Positions 62,619-64,000 of a DNA stretch of 64,000 nucleotides are shown here, one piece after another. The position numbers and the translations under genes were made by a program. The stretch is from NCBI RefSeq assembly GCF_050624435.1, contig NC_134531.1:251672812-251736811 (forward strand). The letters run 5' to 3'. The notes beneath the pieces are model-generated. The model saw only the letters and a list, made by a program, of their open reading frames with translations. It was not told where the DNA came from and searched no databases. Numbering within the stretch: position 1 is the stretch's first letter; each line of letters opens with the position of its first letter. This DNA is from Tenrec ecaudatus (lineage: Eukaryota > Chordata > Mammalia > Afrosoricida > Tenrecidae).

Positions 62619-63746
62619 ATGGGGCCTATTAAAGGATCAAGGAAAAATCAACAGACCACATCACTCCCAACAAAAAAATCAGAAAAACGAGGCACTTTAA
62701 CAGACCTAACGTCACTCATAGAAGAAACAGATATAGATCAGCCACAAAAGGAAATCTTCAGAACTCTGCTTGCAGTAATACAGGAGCTAAGAGAAGCAAA
62801 CCAAAATAAGGATGCAACGATAGAAGGGATGAAATGCACAATAGAGGGGATGAAGTCCACAATAGAGGGGATGAAGACTATCCACCAAAAGGAACTGCAG
62901 AAACTAACAGAGGAGGTAGCAGAGGCCACACAAAAGGTCGCAGAAGCTATATCTAGGCTTGAGGAGGCTGAGAACCGTATCAGTGAACTCGAGGACGCTC
63001 AAACCAAACGAAGCAAGCGAGAAAAACAATCAGATAGGAAAATTAAAGAAACAGAAGACAGCCTGAGATCAATGACAGATGCTATGAAGAGGAATAATAT
63101 TCGAATAATCGGTCTACCGGAACACAACATAACACACAAATCGACCGCCAAGATAGCAAAGGAATTCCTGGAAGAAAATTTCTCCAACCTAACAAAGGAG
63201 AATCCGACTCTCATACAGGAAGCAGAGAGGACGCCGGCTAAGCTAAACACCAAGAAGAATACGCCAAGGCATATAATTGTAAAATTATCCAACTTAGAGG
63301 AAAAAGAGAAAATTCTACGAGCATCAAGAGAAAGGAAGACAGTCACATACAAAGGAGCGCAGGTAAGGTTATGCTCAGACTTATCAGCAGAAACCATGAA
63401 GAGGAGGAGAGAATGGAGCAACATCTTCCAAAAACTGAAAGATAAAAATGCCTCCCCCAGAATCCTATACCCTGCCAAGTTATCCATTAAGATAGAGGGT
63501 AAGATAAGGGTCTTCCAGGACAAGGAAGAACTCAAAAAATATACTGCAAGTCACCCGACCCTGCAGAACATACTGGCTGACTCACTATGGCCAGAAGATC
63601 AAGCTCCAACTAGAACCACCAGGAGACCACCATATAGCCCATCTCCATCTAGAAGCCAACATGCCAGCAACACGTACCAGGACAACACGGTCTCAGATGG
63701 AAAAGAGGACAGGATAGAAACCCTCCACTCAAACGCAGTACACTGA
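62619..63746 (+). CDS. L1 ORF1 protein, intact
   Basis: An uninterrupted 375-codon reading frame for the L1 RNA-binding chaperone. ORF1p coats L1 RNA as a trimer and is needed for retrotransposition. The layout is a basic N-terminus (1-40), a long coiled coil (about 45-155), an RRM (about 157-250, starting RNNIRIIGLPE at 158-168), a C-terminal domain (about 255-325, with LSAETMKRRREWSNIF and SPRILYPAKLS), and a proline/serine-rich tail of about 50 residues (326-375). Human ORF1p has 338 residues; the extra length comes from the coiled coil and the tail. Residues 68-88 are three near-identical heptads (IEGMKCT, IEGMKST, IEGMKTI), encoded by a 21-bp triplication. The ATG is the first in frame after the 5'UTR. 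Open throughout, so likely recent and perhaps still able to make protein. Confidence 0.95.
   Translation: MGPIKGSRKNQQTTSLPTKKSEKRGTLTDLTSLIEETDIDQPQKEIFRTLLAVIQELREANQNKDATIEGMKCTIEGMKSTIEGMKTIHQKELQKLTEEVAEATQKVAEAISRLEEAENRISELEDAQTKRSKREKQSDRKIKETEDSLRSMTDAMKRNNIRIIGLPEHNITHKSTAKIAKEFLEENFSNLTKENPTLIQEAERTPAKLNTKKNTPRHIIVKLSNLEEKEKILRASRERKTVTYKGAQVRLCSDLSAETMKRRREWSNIFQKLKDKNASPRILYPAKLSIKIEGKIRVFQDKEELKKYTASHPTLQNILADSLWPEDQAPTRTTRRPPYSPSPSRSQHASNTYQDNTVSDGKEDRIETLHSNAVH
62820..62882 (+). repeat. 21-bp x3 tandem repeat in ORF1 coiled coil
   Basis: Units at 62820-62840, 62841-62861 and 62862-62882 begin ATAGA(A/G)GGGATGAA. Each encodes exactly seven residues. Confidence 0.97.
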
Positions 63747-63788
63747 TATGAAGGAAGATAGGCAAAGACCCAAAACACAAAACAGAAT
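63747..63788 (+). other. ORF1-ORF2 spacer of L1
   Basis: A 42-bp gap between the ORF1 stop and the first ORF2 ATG, shorter than the 63 bp in human L1. ORF2 would be translated by reinitiation. Confidence 0.85.
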
Positions 63789-64000
63789 ATGGCAACCATG
63801 AAGCCAGAGATTGTAATAATCACTTTGAATACAAATGGGCTCAATTCATATGTTAAAAGAAAGAGGCTGGAGGATTGGATTAGAAAACATAACCCATCAA
63901 TCTGCTGCCTGCAAGAGACACACCTTAAGCAAGCAGACAAGCATATGCTGAGAATAAAGGGCTGGCAGAAAGTTTACCAAGCAAATGGTAACTCCAGGAA
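63789..64000 (+). CDS. L1 ORF2 protein, start only (endonuclease)
   Basis: The first 70 codons of the endonuclease/reverse transcriptase are open to the window's end. The beginning of the APE-like endonuclease is visible: ITLNTNGLNS with the catalytic-site Asn at residue 14, and CCLQETH with the metal-binding Glu at residue 43, the same numbers as in human ORF2p. KGWQKVYQANG follows. The rest of the protein and the element's 3' end lie beyond the window, so it is not known whether ORF2 is intact. This endonuclease makes the TT/AAAA nick that would explain the A-rich TSDs seen in the window. Confidence 0.93.
   Translation, partial: MATMKPEIVIITLNTNGLNSYVKRKRLEDWIRKHNPSICCLQETHLKQADKHMLRIKGWQKVYQANGNSR

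Overview
The window reads as a stretch of an afrotherian mammal's nuclear genome with no host gene that I can recognise. The lineage call rests on about thirty tRNA-derived SINEs of the AfroSINE type (5' part like GGAGCCCTGGTGGC, 3' part like GAGTCAGAATTGACTCGA), a BovB/RTE-type LINE, and many copies of an L1 3' end (GATAAGAGTTGTATGAGCCC followed by AATAAA and poly-A) in both orientations. A tenrec or another small afrotherian would fit, but I cannot fix the species without a search. Ancient mammalian MIR, L2 and L1M pieces lie underneath. None of the ORFs outside the terminal L1 looks like a conserved host protein.

Layout. 1-2.6 kb: unique DNA with L1 tails. 2.6-6.2 kb: a decayed gammaretrovirus-like (class I) ERV that keeps a 5' LTR end, the integrase C-terminus, a broken env, a polypurine tract and the start of the 3' LTR; a short L1 has inserted in env. 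7-12.8 kb: a long antisense L1 3'UTR and an antisense RTE reverse transcriptase relic. 13.4-15.1 kb: a dense AfroSINE cluster. 16-25 kb: several L1 3' ends of two or three families, a full-length TPT1 retrocopy, and a poly-A retrocopy of unknown origin with its target-site duplication (TSD). 25-31 kb: AfroSINEs, including one split in two by an HPRT1 retrocopy. 32-38 kb: a 500-bp LTR-like repeat, SINEs, and a ~485-bp GGT microsatellite abutting an RTE 3' end. 38.7-41.2 kb: an RTE interrupted by an L1, a SINE, and a solo class II (IAP/ERVK-like) LTR with a 6-bp TSD inside another RTE. 41.2-43.9 kb: mostly unique. 44-53 kb: nested L1s, SINE-in-SINE and an L2. 53-60 kb: a GATA microsatellite, MIRs, SINEs and LTR-like repeats. 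60-60.7 kb: a mariner relic. 61.4 kb to the end: the 5' end of a full-length, apparently young L1.

The terminal L1 is the only element that looks capable of coding. It has a CpG-rich 5'UTR of about 1.18 kb with a YY1-like site at its very start and a GCGCCATT/TTTCGCGCC promoter repeat. It has an intact 375-codon ORF1 whose coiled coil contains a 21-bp (one heptad) triplication, and the open start of ORF2 with endonuclease residues N14 and E43. An L1 machinery of this kind would also explain the retrocopies and their poly-A tails and TSDs. I found no evidence for a new multi-gene system. The interest lies in datable nested insertions, L1 innovations and retrocopies.
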